Source: Selaginella moellendorffii (taxonomy: Eukaryota > Streptophyta > Lycopodiopsida > Selaginellales > Selaginellaceae). From it: DNA of 64,000 nucleotides. Below, in pieces: positions 21,412 through 31,105 of this stretch (position 1 is its first letter; every line of letters begins with the position of its first letter). The notes under the pieces were generated by a model, which saw only the letters and a program-made list of their open reading frames with translations, ran no database searches and was not told where the DNA came from. A program made the translations under genes and the position numbers. Location: NCBI RefSeq assembly GCF_000143415.4, contig NW_003314266.1, forward strand, positions 3,032,604-3,096,603, given 5' to 3'.

Positions 21412-23675
21412 ATGGGGAGGAGAGGAAGGGCGACCGTTGTCGTGCTTGGCGATTTTGGAAGGAGCCCCAGAATGCAGTACCACGCCTTGTCTTTGTCGAG
21501 CCAGGTAAATCTTCCAGCTCAAACATCTCTTGCTCCAAAATCTCTCGATTTCTCTCGCCTAGGCTGGCATGGACGTGGATGTCATTGCTTTCGCAGGTAA
21601 ATCTAGAGCTTTTCTTTGTTCTTTTCGATCTTATTACTATGATAGGAGCTCAACCACACCGAGCTGTGCTAGAAGATCCCAAGATTTCTCTTTATCTCAT
21701 GGTAAGCTCGCTTTTTTGCTCTCTCTTTTCTCGTAACTCTCGTCCTTTTTGTAGAGCGTGCCAAGCTTTCAAAGACTTCCGCGACTGTTCTATCTACTGG
21801 CACTACCTTTTAAAATCCTTCTTCAGCTATTACACCTCTTGTGGCTTCTCCTTGTTAAAGTGCCATCCTCGGACGTTGTTCTTGTCCAAGTAAGCTAAAC
21901 CATGGTTTTTTCTAGTATCACTTTGTTCTTATTTGTGACTTTCTAGAATCCACCCTCAGTGCCAGTCCTGGCAGTGGTAAAGTGGACGTGTGTTATAAGA
22001 AAGTCCTCGTTCGTAATCGACTGGCACAACTTTGGCTATACTTTATTCGGTCTTAGATTGAATCCAAGCCATATTCTCGTCAAACTCTACTTCTGGTACT
22101 ACTTACTTGTAAAGTCGTATTCTCGGACGCTTATTATCGCTGCAGGTTTGAAAAGCGTTATGGTAAAATGGCCGACGGCCATCTATGCGTCACGAAAGCG
22201 ATGCAACACGAGCTTGCAGAGAACTGGGGGATCAGGTCAGGCATTCAACGTTTCTCGCAAAACACTGGCTTAACTCTTTTCATGTTCTGCAGGGCAACCG
22301 TTGTCTACGATAGATCACCCGAGTTTTTCCAACCCGCTACCTTGGAGGAAAAGCACGAGGTAAGCTAAAGTTGAGCTGTTTTTTAAATTGCTAGCGGAAA
22401 CTGATGCATTTTCTTACAGCTGTTTTTAAGGCTGGATGGCTTGTTTAGGCAGCCACTGGGTGAATGGGATTGTTGTTCTGTAAGACCGGAGGAAGATGAG
22501 AACGTTCGGTTAGCATCCAGGCAGTATGTTGCTGGTCGAAGCGATTCGACTAATGTTGCTAGCTCCTCCTGGACCCTCTTCACTTGTCGGAAGTCCGCAG
22601 TGGAGGACCCGAGAAAAGAAATCCAGGAGGGCGACCAGTACTTCTATCTGAAAGAAAGGCCAGCGCTTATTGTGAGCAGTACTAGCTGGTAAGCGTGCCT
22701 CCAAACTTGTATCTCGTGTTCTGACCGTTGCAACAAATCGCAGGACTCCAGATGAGGACTTTGAGATACTGTTGGAGGCTGCTGTTATGTATGACCGGCG
22801 TGTGGCGGCATCGCTGGGAGAGCACATAGACAGTGCTTCGGGTGATAGGCGACCCATGAAGAATTCTAGATGCGTTTTCCCTCGTCTTCTCATCGTTGTT
22901 ACTGGTATGATATTTCGCCTTTTCTCTCTAGTTCAGCCGGTAATTCTTTTTTTCTGTTTCTTATTCAAGGCAAAGGTCCCCTGCGACAAGAGTACGAAGA
23001 AAGGATAAGCAGGCTACGTTTACATCATGTTGCATTTCGAACGATGTGGCTCGCTGCTGAGGATTATCCTCGTTTGCTTGGTAAAATGGGTTCTAGCTTT
23101 AGGTTTCACCTGACGTGCTGGTTTTTCTTTCTTTTTAAGGATCGGCTGATCTCGGCGTTAGCTTGCATACTTCCTCGTCCGGTCTTGATTTGCCTATGAA
23201 GGTGTGAGGAAAACTTTTTATTTTTCTGACTATCTACATTCCAATGCAGGTTGTGGACATGTTTGGATGCGGATTACCTGTGACGGCCGTTTCTTATTCA
23301 TGGTAATTAGCTCGCAGCTTTTGGTTTGTTTCTTCAGCGATTATTTTCCTGTGCAGTATTGACGAGCTGGTCAAAGATCACCAGAATGGGCTGCTTTTTT
23401 CGTCTGCTTCAGAACTTGCAGACCAGTTTATGGTACGAATGTTTGTCTGTCTGCCATGAAGGAGTGACACTTCTTATGCCGCAGGATCTATTTCAAGGTT
23501 TTCCAGACAACTGCGAACGCTTGAAGCACTTGAGAGACGGAGCCTTGGCATCGGGTTCGTGTGCGAGATGGGATGACGAGTGGGAGAAGCAAGTTCTTCC
23601 GCTTATTTCCAGGTTTTTGCGACATTCTTTCATTTCTCGATGCTAACTTTCGTTTCGTTTCGGTGCAGATATTAG
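21412..23675 (+). CDS. ALG1: ALG1, chitobiosyldiphosphodolichol beta-mannosyltransferase, 15 exons
   Basis: Exons: 21412-21504, 21563-21596, 21646-21701, 21755-21889, 21947-22095, 22146-22235, 22293-22359, 22420-22688, 22744-22904, 22970-23080, 23140-23201, 23250-23302, 23357-23432, 23485-23612, 23669-23675; 496 residues. It begins [20 protein letters not shown] and continues [44 protein letters not shown] and [20 protein letters not shown]. Further on come [19 protein letters not shown] and [20 protein letters not shown]. These are the GT33-family landmarks. The enzyme adds the first mannose from GDP-Man to GlcNAc2-PP-dolichol on the cytosolic ER face, starting N-glycan core assembly. A hydrophobic segment near [13 protein letters not shown] likely anchors it. 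The last exon holds only the final two codons' remainder and the stop. Confidence 0.96.
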
Positions 23676-23840
23676 ACTCGAGGCAATGTACATACACCCG
23701 AGAGACTGGTTTAACGAACTTTCGTTGGTAGAGCAGTGTTTTGAACCTCGGAATTTAATTGAACGAACAAGATCTTGCAAGCTTGGACGGCGTCGATGGC
23801 TTTGCTCCGAGATGGTTTCGCACCCTAGGGTTCGCAGGAA

Positions 23841-23861
23841 ATGCAAAGTGGACCACGATGA
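23841..23861 (+). promoter_or_regulatory. Upstream ORF whose stop overlaps the MAPK15 start (ATGA)
   Basis: A six-codon ORF (MQSGPR) begins at 23841. Its TGA shares bases with the ATG at 23858 in the arrangement ATGA. If the leader begins upstream of it, this uORF could lower or tune translation by reinitiation. Transcript data are needed to know the leader's extent. Confidence 0.4.
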
Positions 23862-25937
23862 GCGAGGACGTCGACAAGCACGTCTTGCGGAAGTACCACG
23901 TTTGCCAAAAGCTCGGCAAGGGTGTAAGTTGACGGCTCAAAAAGAGTTTTTTATTTGTTGGTGTTATAACTGCTTTGTTTTACTGTTTGCAGGCTTATGG
24001 AATCGTTTGGAAAGCGTTTGATAGGAAGACCAACGATGTTGTTGCTCTCAAAAAGATATTTGACGCGTTTCAAAACTCGACTGATGCTCAGGTTTGTGGT
24101 TCTTTGTCAAAAGTTCCATCTTGCTGACTTGCTGGTTCCAACGTAGAGGACCTTTCGCGAGGTGATGTTTCTTCAGGAGATCAACGATCATGAGAACGTC
24201 ATCAAGTTAGTTTCCGCACCTCTTAAGACTGCTGGCAGTTACATTAATGAACTCGCAGGTTGACAAACGTTCTCAAAGCGGAAAATGACCGTGACTTGTA
24301 CCTAGTGTTTGAGTACATGGGTAAGTTTGCAGGAAAAACTGTAAGCTTATCGATCCATTCCGCAATTTTTCTCTGCGCAGAAACGGATTTGCATGCTGTT
24401 ATAAGAGCCAATATTCTCGAGGATGTACATAAACAAGTAAGTTCTTCCGGCTTTTATGTTTGGCTAAATCCGAGGTGTTTGCAGTACATCATGTATCAAC
24501 TCTTTAAATCTTTGAAGTATTTGCACAGCGCAGGACTGCTGCATCGAGATATCAAGGTGACTTTGTTCAGCCATTGTAAAGAACTGGTGAAAGTATTAAT
24601 GCTTTGAACTTTCAGCCAAGCAATCTACTTTTGGATTCGGATTGCCGATGCAAGCTTGCAGATTTTGGTTTGGCACGATCGGTATGAGAACGCTTTACAA
24701 TTCTTGTATGAGCCTTTTCTTTTTTGAGTGAAGGTTGCCCAATTGAAAGATGACATGGGACAAGCGCAAGTGCTAACAGACTATGTTGCTACTCGATGGT
24801 ACTCCAATTAGAAGCATCTTCACATCATGGATTTTACAAAATGTGGTTTATCAAACAGGTATAGAGCACCCGAGATTCTTCTTGGTTCCACAAAGTAAGC
24901 AGGTGAGACTTTTATGGTAACCGTTTGTGAATTAACAATCTCGCTTAACAGCTACACCTTTGGAGTGGACATGTGGTCGAGTGGCTGCATTCTTGGCGAG
25001 TTGTTGAACGGGAAGCCTGTTTTTCCAGGTGAGTCTGTGATAAACACGGTTAAAATCTCTGAATCTCTGCACGTACAGGGGCATCGACTATGAACCAGAT
25101 TGAAAAAGTTCTGGATCTAATAGGAAAACCGGCATCGGTATGTGACGCGCTGATTTTTTCAGCCGGACTGACACTGTTCTGATTGGAGACAAAGTGAAGG
25201 AGGACATAGCAGCTTTCGAATCGCCATTTGCTGCAGCTATGATTGAGAACATGGCTATAACTGGCCCCAGGTGGGAAAGAATAAGAGTTTTAAGATTGAT
25301 TGAGTGTTTCACTCTGAGCAGATCATTTAGAAAAGCTTTCCCCAGCGCCACGCCTGAAGCTGCGGACTTACTACGCAAATTGCTACACTTTAATCCTCAG
25401 AAGAGGCTTACAGCGGAGGTAACTTTGCAACTTCTTTTGCTATAATCTTCCTGACTTGTGTGTGTGTGTGTGCTGCAGCAAGCATTGCAACATCCATACG
25501 TAGCTCAATTTCACAACCCTCGTGAGGAGCCATCGTGCAATCGATTGATCAGGATTCCCATTGACGACAATCATAAGTAAGAGCTGGGCTTTTTCTGTCG
25601 CTCTGACTTATCCCCTTTTGCTTTCAAACAGATTCACGATCCACGAGTATCGGGAAAGGCTATACGCCGAAATCATCAGCCGGAAGAAAGAGATCAGGAA
25701 GAAGGCTCGAGAGCGAGAACGGAGCCTCCACAGAGAGATGTCAAGAATGCAATCGAGACGCTCGTCTTACCATCCCAGAGCAAGTTAGAAGTGAGCTTTC
25801 TTGCTCTCCTGTTCTGTAGACTTATTCGAGATCTCTCTCTTCCAGCTTCGCGAAACTTACACCAAGTGCCTGTCGCGGAGGAACCCCACTCCTTACTTCA
25901 TCGAGAATGGAAAGAGTGGATCAATCGCTCGAAGTAG
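23858..25937 (+). CDS. MAPK15: MAP kinase of the ERK7/ERK8 (MAPK15) class with TDY activation loop, 16 exons
   Basis: Exons: 23858-23923, 23993-24091, 24147-24205, 24259-24320, 24381-24436, 24485-24556, 24616-24681, 24734-24798, 24859-24894, 24952-25028, 25079-25137, 25200-25270, 25322-25418, 25479-25576, 25632-25783, 25846-25937; 408 residues. Kinase motifs: [13 protein letters not shown] glycine loop, [20 protein letters not shown] (the ERK7 signature after the catalytic Lys), [21 protein letters not shown], and [19 protein letters not shown]-terminal [20 protein letters not shown] segment and a basic helix follow. This pattern is ERK7/MAPK15, not the usual plant MPK groups A-D. MAPK15 supports ciliogenesis and basal bodies in other eukaryotes, so a role in motile sperm is a reasonable inference. 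The start is 182 bp after the ALG1 stop. Confidence 0.93.
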
Positions 25938-26301
25938 AGAGTGGGGTTCTGTCCGTGACAGAAACTTGGTATGTCACGCATTGCTTGCCACTGAGATCTG
26001 CGCAGAAAAGCACGCAAAGAGTTAAAGAGATCTTTCGTTAGCTCCAAATGTCCTCACCATATAACATGGAGCACGCGAGCCAAAGGTCCTCACCATATAA
26101 AATGGACCACGCGAGTCAATGATATTCAAAGGTCCAGCACGTGAGTCAACGAAGTTTTGCTCAACATTCGTGCCTAGTCAAAGGTCGACGAAGTTTTGGT
26201 CAACTTTAGGACCCGGCACATTGTTAATGCTTTTATTACAGTAAAAAGCTTGCTTTCACTACAGTAAACAGAGTTCTTCCTAGGAAGAATGAAAGAAGCG
26301 T
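25938..26301. other. Convergent 3' flank with short tandem repeats
   Basis: Two near-identical units of about 36 bp (26046-26081 and 26082-26118, core TCCTCACCATATAA and CACGCGAGYC) are followed by a partial third at about 26129-26149. GTCAAC/GTCAA motifs recur to about 26205. I see no gene. Confidence 0.5.
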
Positions 26302-27549
26302 TCACTGTTCGAGGGGAGAATTTGCTACTGCTTGATCCAATTCCCACTCGTAAACACCCTGGCATTCCTCTGCGAGGCTCGTGGAGCACGCCCGGACTAT
26401 CCATCGCAAGGCGAAGAGATTCGCCTCCACGCCCTCGAGATCCATCTCCCGGAACAATCCCAGCGCCTGGCGATCCAGCCCGCGATGCGCACACGCCCAC
26501 AGCATCGTGTTCCACGACACCGCATCTCTCTCGCGCATTCCCCGGAAGAAATACCAGGCCCTCTCCATCCCGCCGCACCTCGCAAAGAGATTTAGCACCG
26601 AGTTCTCCACGCCAAGGTCCAAATCCTCCGTGCTCTCGCGGATCGAGACCCCTAGCTCGAGCCTTCCCTGTACGGCACACGCGAGGATCGCGGACCGCCG
26701 CGCGTGAGAGCTTGGCCGTACGCCCCGGGACACCATAGCTTCGTAGAGGTCAAGAGCCTCGTCAAAATGCCCGTGTTGGGCATATGCTGAAATCATCGCG
26801 TTTGCCACCATAGCATCTCTTGGAGCGAATTCTTCGAACCACGCTCTTGCGCAATCGATGCATTCGCAGCTCACATACATTTCCAAGATGCTGATTTGGA
26901 GAGCTTTGAGGAGTTCTTGGCCGGTGGCAGCGATCCTCGCGTGAACAGAGATGCCATCTCTGGGCATCTTGAGCGATCCACACGCCTCGAGCGCGGCCGC
27001 GAAGATCGCCGCATTGGGCTCGATCTCCGCCTGGAACAACAGCCTCCGGTAGAGATCGATCGCCTTGCGGTGCTGCCCATTGCGCGAGTACCCCTCGATC
27101 ATCGCGCTCCACGACGCGGCGTCCTTGATCTTGATCCTCGCAAACGCCACGCGCGCGTCCTTCGTCCCGCCCAATCGCGCCATCGCCTGGACGAGAAGAT
27201 TGCCCACTTGGGCATCCTCCGCGGCCCCAGGCAAGTTCGCGAAGATCCGGGCCTGGATCGCACGCGCCTCTTCTAGCGACTGGGCGCCCGCGAGCGACGA
27301 TTCGATCCATCGCCAGTGGGAGGAGAGAGGGGACCGGCGATCCGAGAGGTGCTGCTGTGCCAAGTCCGCCCATGGATCGCCGGGGAGATTGGCGACCATC
27401 CACGAGAGATAAGAATTGGAAACGCTGCTTAGGCGCTTCCCCTTGTGCCTTCCAAAGCTAAGAACGATCGAGTTGCGAGCGCTCTCATCGGTTTTCTCTC
27501 CAGAGCACAGCGCGAGAATTCTCACTCCCACTCCCACCGATTGGATCAT
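26302..27549 (-). CDS. PPR protein with an N-terminal ExoX-C-like motif
   Basis: Single-exon 415-residue protein. Residues about 28-60 (SIVLSFGRHKGKRLSSVSNS, then YLSWMVANLPGDPW) resemble the small C-terminal module of bacterial exodeoxyribonuclease X and DUF3820-type proteins, whose signature is FGKHKGK...YLxWL. The rest is PPR: ASWSAMIEGYSRNGQHRKAI, NAAIFAAALEACGSLKMPRD, MVANAMISAYAQHGHFDEAL, ENSVLNLFARCGGMERAWYF and VSWNTMLWACAHRGLDRQAL. Here P- and L-type lengths alternate, unlike the 31-residue arrays nearby. It ends QAVANSPLEQ with no DYW. The N-terminus (VGVGVRILALCSGEKT) could be a weak targeting sequence. The fusion is visible directly; its role is unknown. Confidence 0.85.
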   Translation of the reverse strand: MIQSVGVGVRILALCSGEKTDESARNSIVLSFGRHKGKRLSSVSNSYLSWMVANLPGDPWADLAQQHLSDRRSPLSSHWRWIESSLAGAQSLEEARAIQARIFANLPGAAEDAQVGNLLVQAMARLGGTKDARVAFARIKIKDAASWSAMIEGYSRNGQHRKAIDLYRRLLFQAEIEPNAAIFAAALEACGSLKMPRDGISVHARIAATGQELLKALQISILEMYVSCECIDCARAWFEEFAPRDAMVANAMISAYAQHGHFDEALDLYEAMVSRGVRPSSHARRSAILACAVQGRLELGVSIRESTEDLDLGVENSVLNLFARCGGMERAWYFFRGMRERDAVSWNTMLWACAHRGLDRQALGLFREMDLEGVEANLFALRWIVRACSTSLAEECQGVYEWELDQAVANSPLEQ

Positions 27550-27683
27550 CGATACAAATCTTTAGTTGACAAAGCTAAAACAAATCAACACCGCTTTCTT
27601 CTAGGCCGGATGGATCTCTCAAGCCATCCAACTCGAGGATGCCTCTGTTTCAAAAGCTTGTGTTAATTAAGAAATTGTAATTT

Positions 27684-27755
27684 CGCCGTTGCCGGGGATT
27701 GAACCCGGGTCGTCCGCGTGACAGGCGGAAATACTCACCACTATACTACAACGAC
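27684..27755 (-). tRNA. trnD-GUC: tRNA-Asp (anticodon GTC)
   Basis: The reverse complement folds as a complete 72-nt tRNA. The acceptor stem GTCGTTG pairs with CAACGGC, with G as discriminator. The D arm contains the A box TAGTATAGTGGTGAGTA, the anticodon loop is CTGTCAC (GUC), and the T arm is CCGGGTTCAATCCCCGG. It lacks an encoded CCA and an intron, as expected for a nuclear gene. Two bases in the anticodon-stem region and one in the T loop (CAATC for CGATC) differ from the usual plant sequence, but pairing is kept. Downstream poly-T is weak. Confidence 0.93.
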
Positions 27756-28323
27756 ATTAGATACTTTAAAGGATAAAAGGCAATTAGAAAAACCACATTT
27801 ACCTCCACCTATTGTATGTGATGATATCTGAGCACATTTATACAATATCTACGATGCTTCTGCTTGTTTATAACAAGTCCAAAAGCTTTACTAGCTTGTG
27901 TTGCCTGGCTAGAAACTCTCCCAACAGCTTGAGAGATTTTGTGATGCTATCTGATTTAGTCCTTTGTTGAAAGGTCTGTTTTCCTTTATTCAGGATTTAC
28001 AAGCTTTCCACCTGAGAAGGCATGATGCACAACATTCTTTTCTACTTTTATCTCTGATAGATTTTTTTGTTAGCATGAAGAAGCATCTCTTCTTGAGCAG
28101 AAGAGTGTTCTAGCTCGATCTGGCGCCTTGTAGAGCCGATCCCGGGTTCGAACCCACCCGAAGAAGAGGGACCCAATTTTTTTAGACATGCTGGGGCAGA
28201 GATTCGAACGTGTCACGTCTTAGTACTTCGACAAATTTTGGAGGTCCTATAATCTATAAAACCTTTTTCAACATTATCAAGTTAGTGTCTTAGTGATCCA
28301 AGGTTCTTTCTTTCAACTCGAAG
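27756..28323. other. Intergenic region with tRNA-like relics
   Basis: At 28120-28190 (plus) there is TAGCTCGATCTGG (A-box-like), TAGAGC, then GGGTTCGAACCC (perfect B-box palindrome) and a terminator-like ATTTTTTTA. Just after it, 28193-28225 carries GAGATTCGAACGTG, a T-arm-like motif in the opposite direction. Neither folds into a full tRNA by eye. They look like a tRNA-derived SINE or decayed tRNA genes. I see nothing else coding. Confidence 0.4.
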
Positions 28324-30552
28324 CTAGATCTTTCCACTTCGCGGCGGATCAAACACGAGAGGGAGAGAGTCCCGGTCTCCTCTCTTCACGTGTTCTTGCA
28401 GCTTCGCTCTTCCCTGCGATGGCCGACAGCGTTTAGAACTTATGGCGACAGAAAACCAGAGATTTCCACCTGAATTCGAGCGTAAGTTATCTGGCAGATC
28501 TTCCTCGAGTTGTGTGCTTCCCATTGCAGGTTGTGGAACGCTTTGTAAAACCTCCCGCAGGCCGCGACCGAGACGAAGTTGACAAATGCGTAACCAAGGT
28601 TACACTGGTTCCTGGGAAAGCAAGCTCTAGACCGCGTACATAGTAAAAGAACACTCGACGATGGTCACCTGGGATCGATCGGAAGGTACAAGAAATCGTA
28701 CGCGGAAACATCCTCAGAACTGTCGATATGCGCATTGCATTGAGCGCAATGACCATCTATCTTGTCCATGAGCTTCTCCTGACTGCGAAGAGCACAAAAA
28801 CAAGAATGAGAAGCGATCGATGCATAAGAAAAGAGAAACTTCTACCTGTATTTGTTGGGAAGATTCTTGATCATGAGAGTCGTCCTCTCGTCCTTCAACT
28901 CCTCGTCGAATTTGTACGAGCAATCCTCGAGCATTCTTCTCCTTTCCTTCGGATTCCCACGAGCACCGGAGAAACTCCACAAAGGAGCTTGCCAGGCTTG
29001 GTACGTGCTTATAGCCGGAGGAACGCCGGCGTAGAAACCAGGCGGAGTAAAGAGCGGCGCCGCTGCTGGAGGAGGAGGGGCCTTCCACTCCACCGCGCGC
29101 TGGAAGCTCTCAAACGCCACCGCCGGGTACAAGTCGAGGATGGAATGGTGCTCGCTGTGCCTCTGGAGCATCCCACCGGGGCGACTAAACTCGATCTTGA
29201 CAGTGCTGCCGAGAATGTCCTCGCCATCCAGCGCCTCTTTCGCTCGAGCGGCGTCGCGCACGTCGAAGAACTCGACGAACTTGTGCGTTCGCTTGATCGG
29301 AGTCTCTCGGATCTCCTTCACATCACCTGGCCGGCAAGGCAAATTCCAGAGAAGAGTTAGAATCTCACAAGCTGGAAGTTGGCGGACACCATAAAAGCCG
29401 AGAAAATAAAATCTAGCGAATCTAGTGCTTCTAGATTTGCTATTTAATGCGTGTTGGCTATAGCGCAAGTGGAAAGAACTCTAGAGCTTAGCTCGCAAAT
29501 CTCAAGAAAGAACCAGTCCCACGCAAGACAATGATAGAACACTCACAGAACACAATGCCAAAGAGCAAGCGATCTTCGAGAAAGAAAGAGCTACCTAGAG
29601 ATGAAGAGAAAAACCCATTCTTACCGTATTTCTTGAAGACACTGTTGATGGTCTCGATGGAGATCGCGACATCCAGGTTGAAGACGACGAGCGTGCCTTG
29701 ATTCTCCATCTCTGGAAACTCCTCCTTCTCGCTCACGCAGCAGCACAGCGGCACGAATTTGGCCCACAGCGCGGCGCCGCAAACGAGGCCCCGCTCGCGG
29801 CGCAGCTTCTCGCCGGCGGCGCGCAGTGCCGCCCGCGTCACCTCGATCTGGCGCCGCGCGGCGCTCTTGGCGTCCTCTCGGGCAGCGTGACGCCAGGCCC
29901 TCTGGAAGTGATCCATCCGGCGGAGCAGCAGGAATTTGTGCTGCTGGATGAGGTGCTGCGCGTGGATGTCCTTGAGCGCCTGGGCGGCGTGGCGGACGTC
30001 GCAGTAGTGGGCGATCACAATGCCGCGCTCCGCCATGGCGGCGAAGGAGATGTAGCGCAGCGCGCCCCACTGCTCGAGCTGGGACTGGAGCTGGCCGGGA
30101 TCGATCGGATAGGGGATATTGCCGAGGATGAGCGAGCGGGAGGAGTGCTCGCGAGCGATGGAGGATGGGGCGATGTGGCGGACGTTGGAGATCGAATCGA
30201 AGATCGGCGAGGGATAGAAGAAATACTGTGCCATGCCTTCTTCTTCTTCTTCTCCTCCTCGATCGCAATCTTCTTGAGCCGATGTCTCGGATTCCTCTCC
30301 ACTTTCTTGCTGCTCGAGGCGATTCTCATCCTCGTCGGAGGATTCTTGCACGAGACTAAACTCGTGCCGACGATGCGGAGGAGCAAGAGGAGAAGAGAAT
30401 GCCGGGAGAGGAGCGATCGATTCTTCCAGCGGCTGAAACTCCCGAGCATCGGGATTGAGCTTGGACAAGATCGGCGCGGGGAGGAAGCGCGGGAAGATTT
30501 TGATCCATTGAGCCGGAGCAGGATCAACGATCGGCGGAGCGAAGATCATCAT
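28324..30552 (-). CDS. TEL: Mei2-like RNA-binding protein of the TERMINAL EAR1-like (TEL) group
   Basis: Exons (minus): 30552-29625, 29326-28846, 28782-28669, 28611-28470, 28413-28324; 584 residues from [13 protein letters not shown] (start choice uncertain, since earlier in-frame Mets exist). An acidic region ([19 protein letters not shown]) precedes RRM1 ([20 protein letters not shown]) and RRM2 ([20 protein letters not shown]). The C-terminal Mei2-type RRM3 spans three exons: [54 protein letters not shown]. The tail [13 protein letters not shown] matches TEL proteins. In angiosperms TEL genes act in the shoot apex to control leaf initiation. Mei2 relatives bind RNA through RRM3. Confidence 0.94.
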
Positions 30553-31105
30553 TCTGCCCGCCCAAAATGCCAAGAACCCTAAATTATACCCCTGTTCCAT
30601 CCCCCATCCAACGGCTCGCACGGCGGGACATCCGACGGCTGTAGACACACTGTACGGTCTTGGAAGCGCTTAAAGGCCAAAATCTTTCACAAATCACCTC
30701 TCGTGTCACTCTCGCTTAACTTCCCACCGTACGGCCTTCCGAGAGTGATGGAGGGCGGCTCGAGCACAAGCAAGCCGGGACAAGAATATTCTTATTCCTC
30801 GATTCCCAGGCTCCAAACCGGATCGCAATCATTACACCTTTCTATCGTTTTCTATGTAGGGTAGCCCTACCACCCTATCCCCACAACACACATTTTTCTC
30901 TATCTTACGTACTCGACGCCCGCCATGCACAAAAGAAATTTTGCGGAAGATTTTCTAATTAAGGCTGGATCCGTACGGATAAAGTATTTAACGGGACAGT
31001 TAAATACGAGACTATTAACTATCTATCTTCCCCTAAACGAAAATAGTATAATTTTCATTAATCTAAAACTTGATAGACTTTAAATTAGAAAAAGGTGGTG
31101 GAGAT
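30553..31105. promoter_or_regulatory. TEL upstream region and downstream flank of the next gene
   Basis: An AACCCTAAATTATA element at about 30576-30589 combines a telo-box with a possible TATA-like stretch, about 25-40 bp from the chosen TEL start. The remainder becomes AT-rich toward 31080. I see no gene. Confidence 0.4.

Noticed and set aside
26762-27403. 213-residue minus ORF in another frame of the PPR gene
   Set aside because: Shadow frame; the PPR motifs lie in the 415-residue frame.
29698-30582. 294-residue plus-strand ORF opposite TEL
   Set aside because: Antisense shadow of GC-rich TEL exon 1; the minus strand has the RRM motifs.
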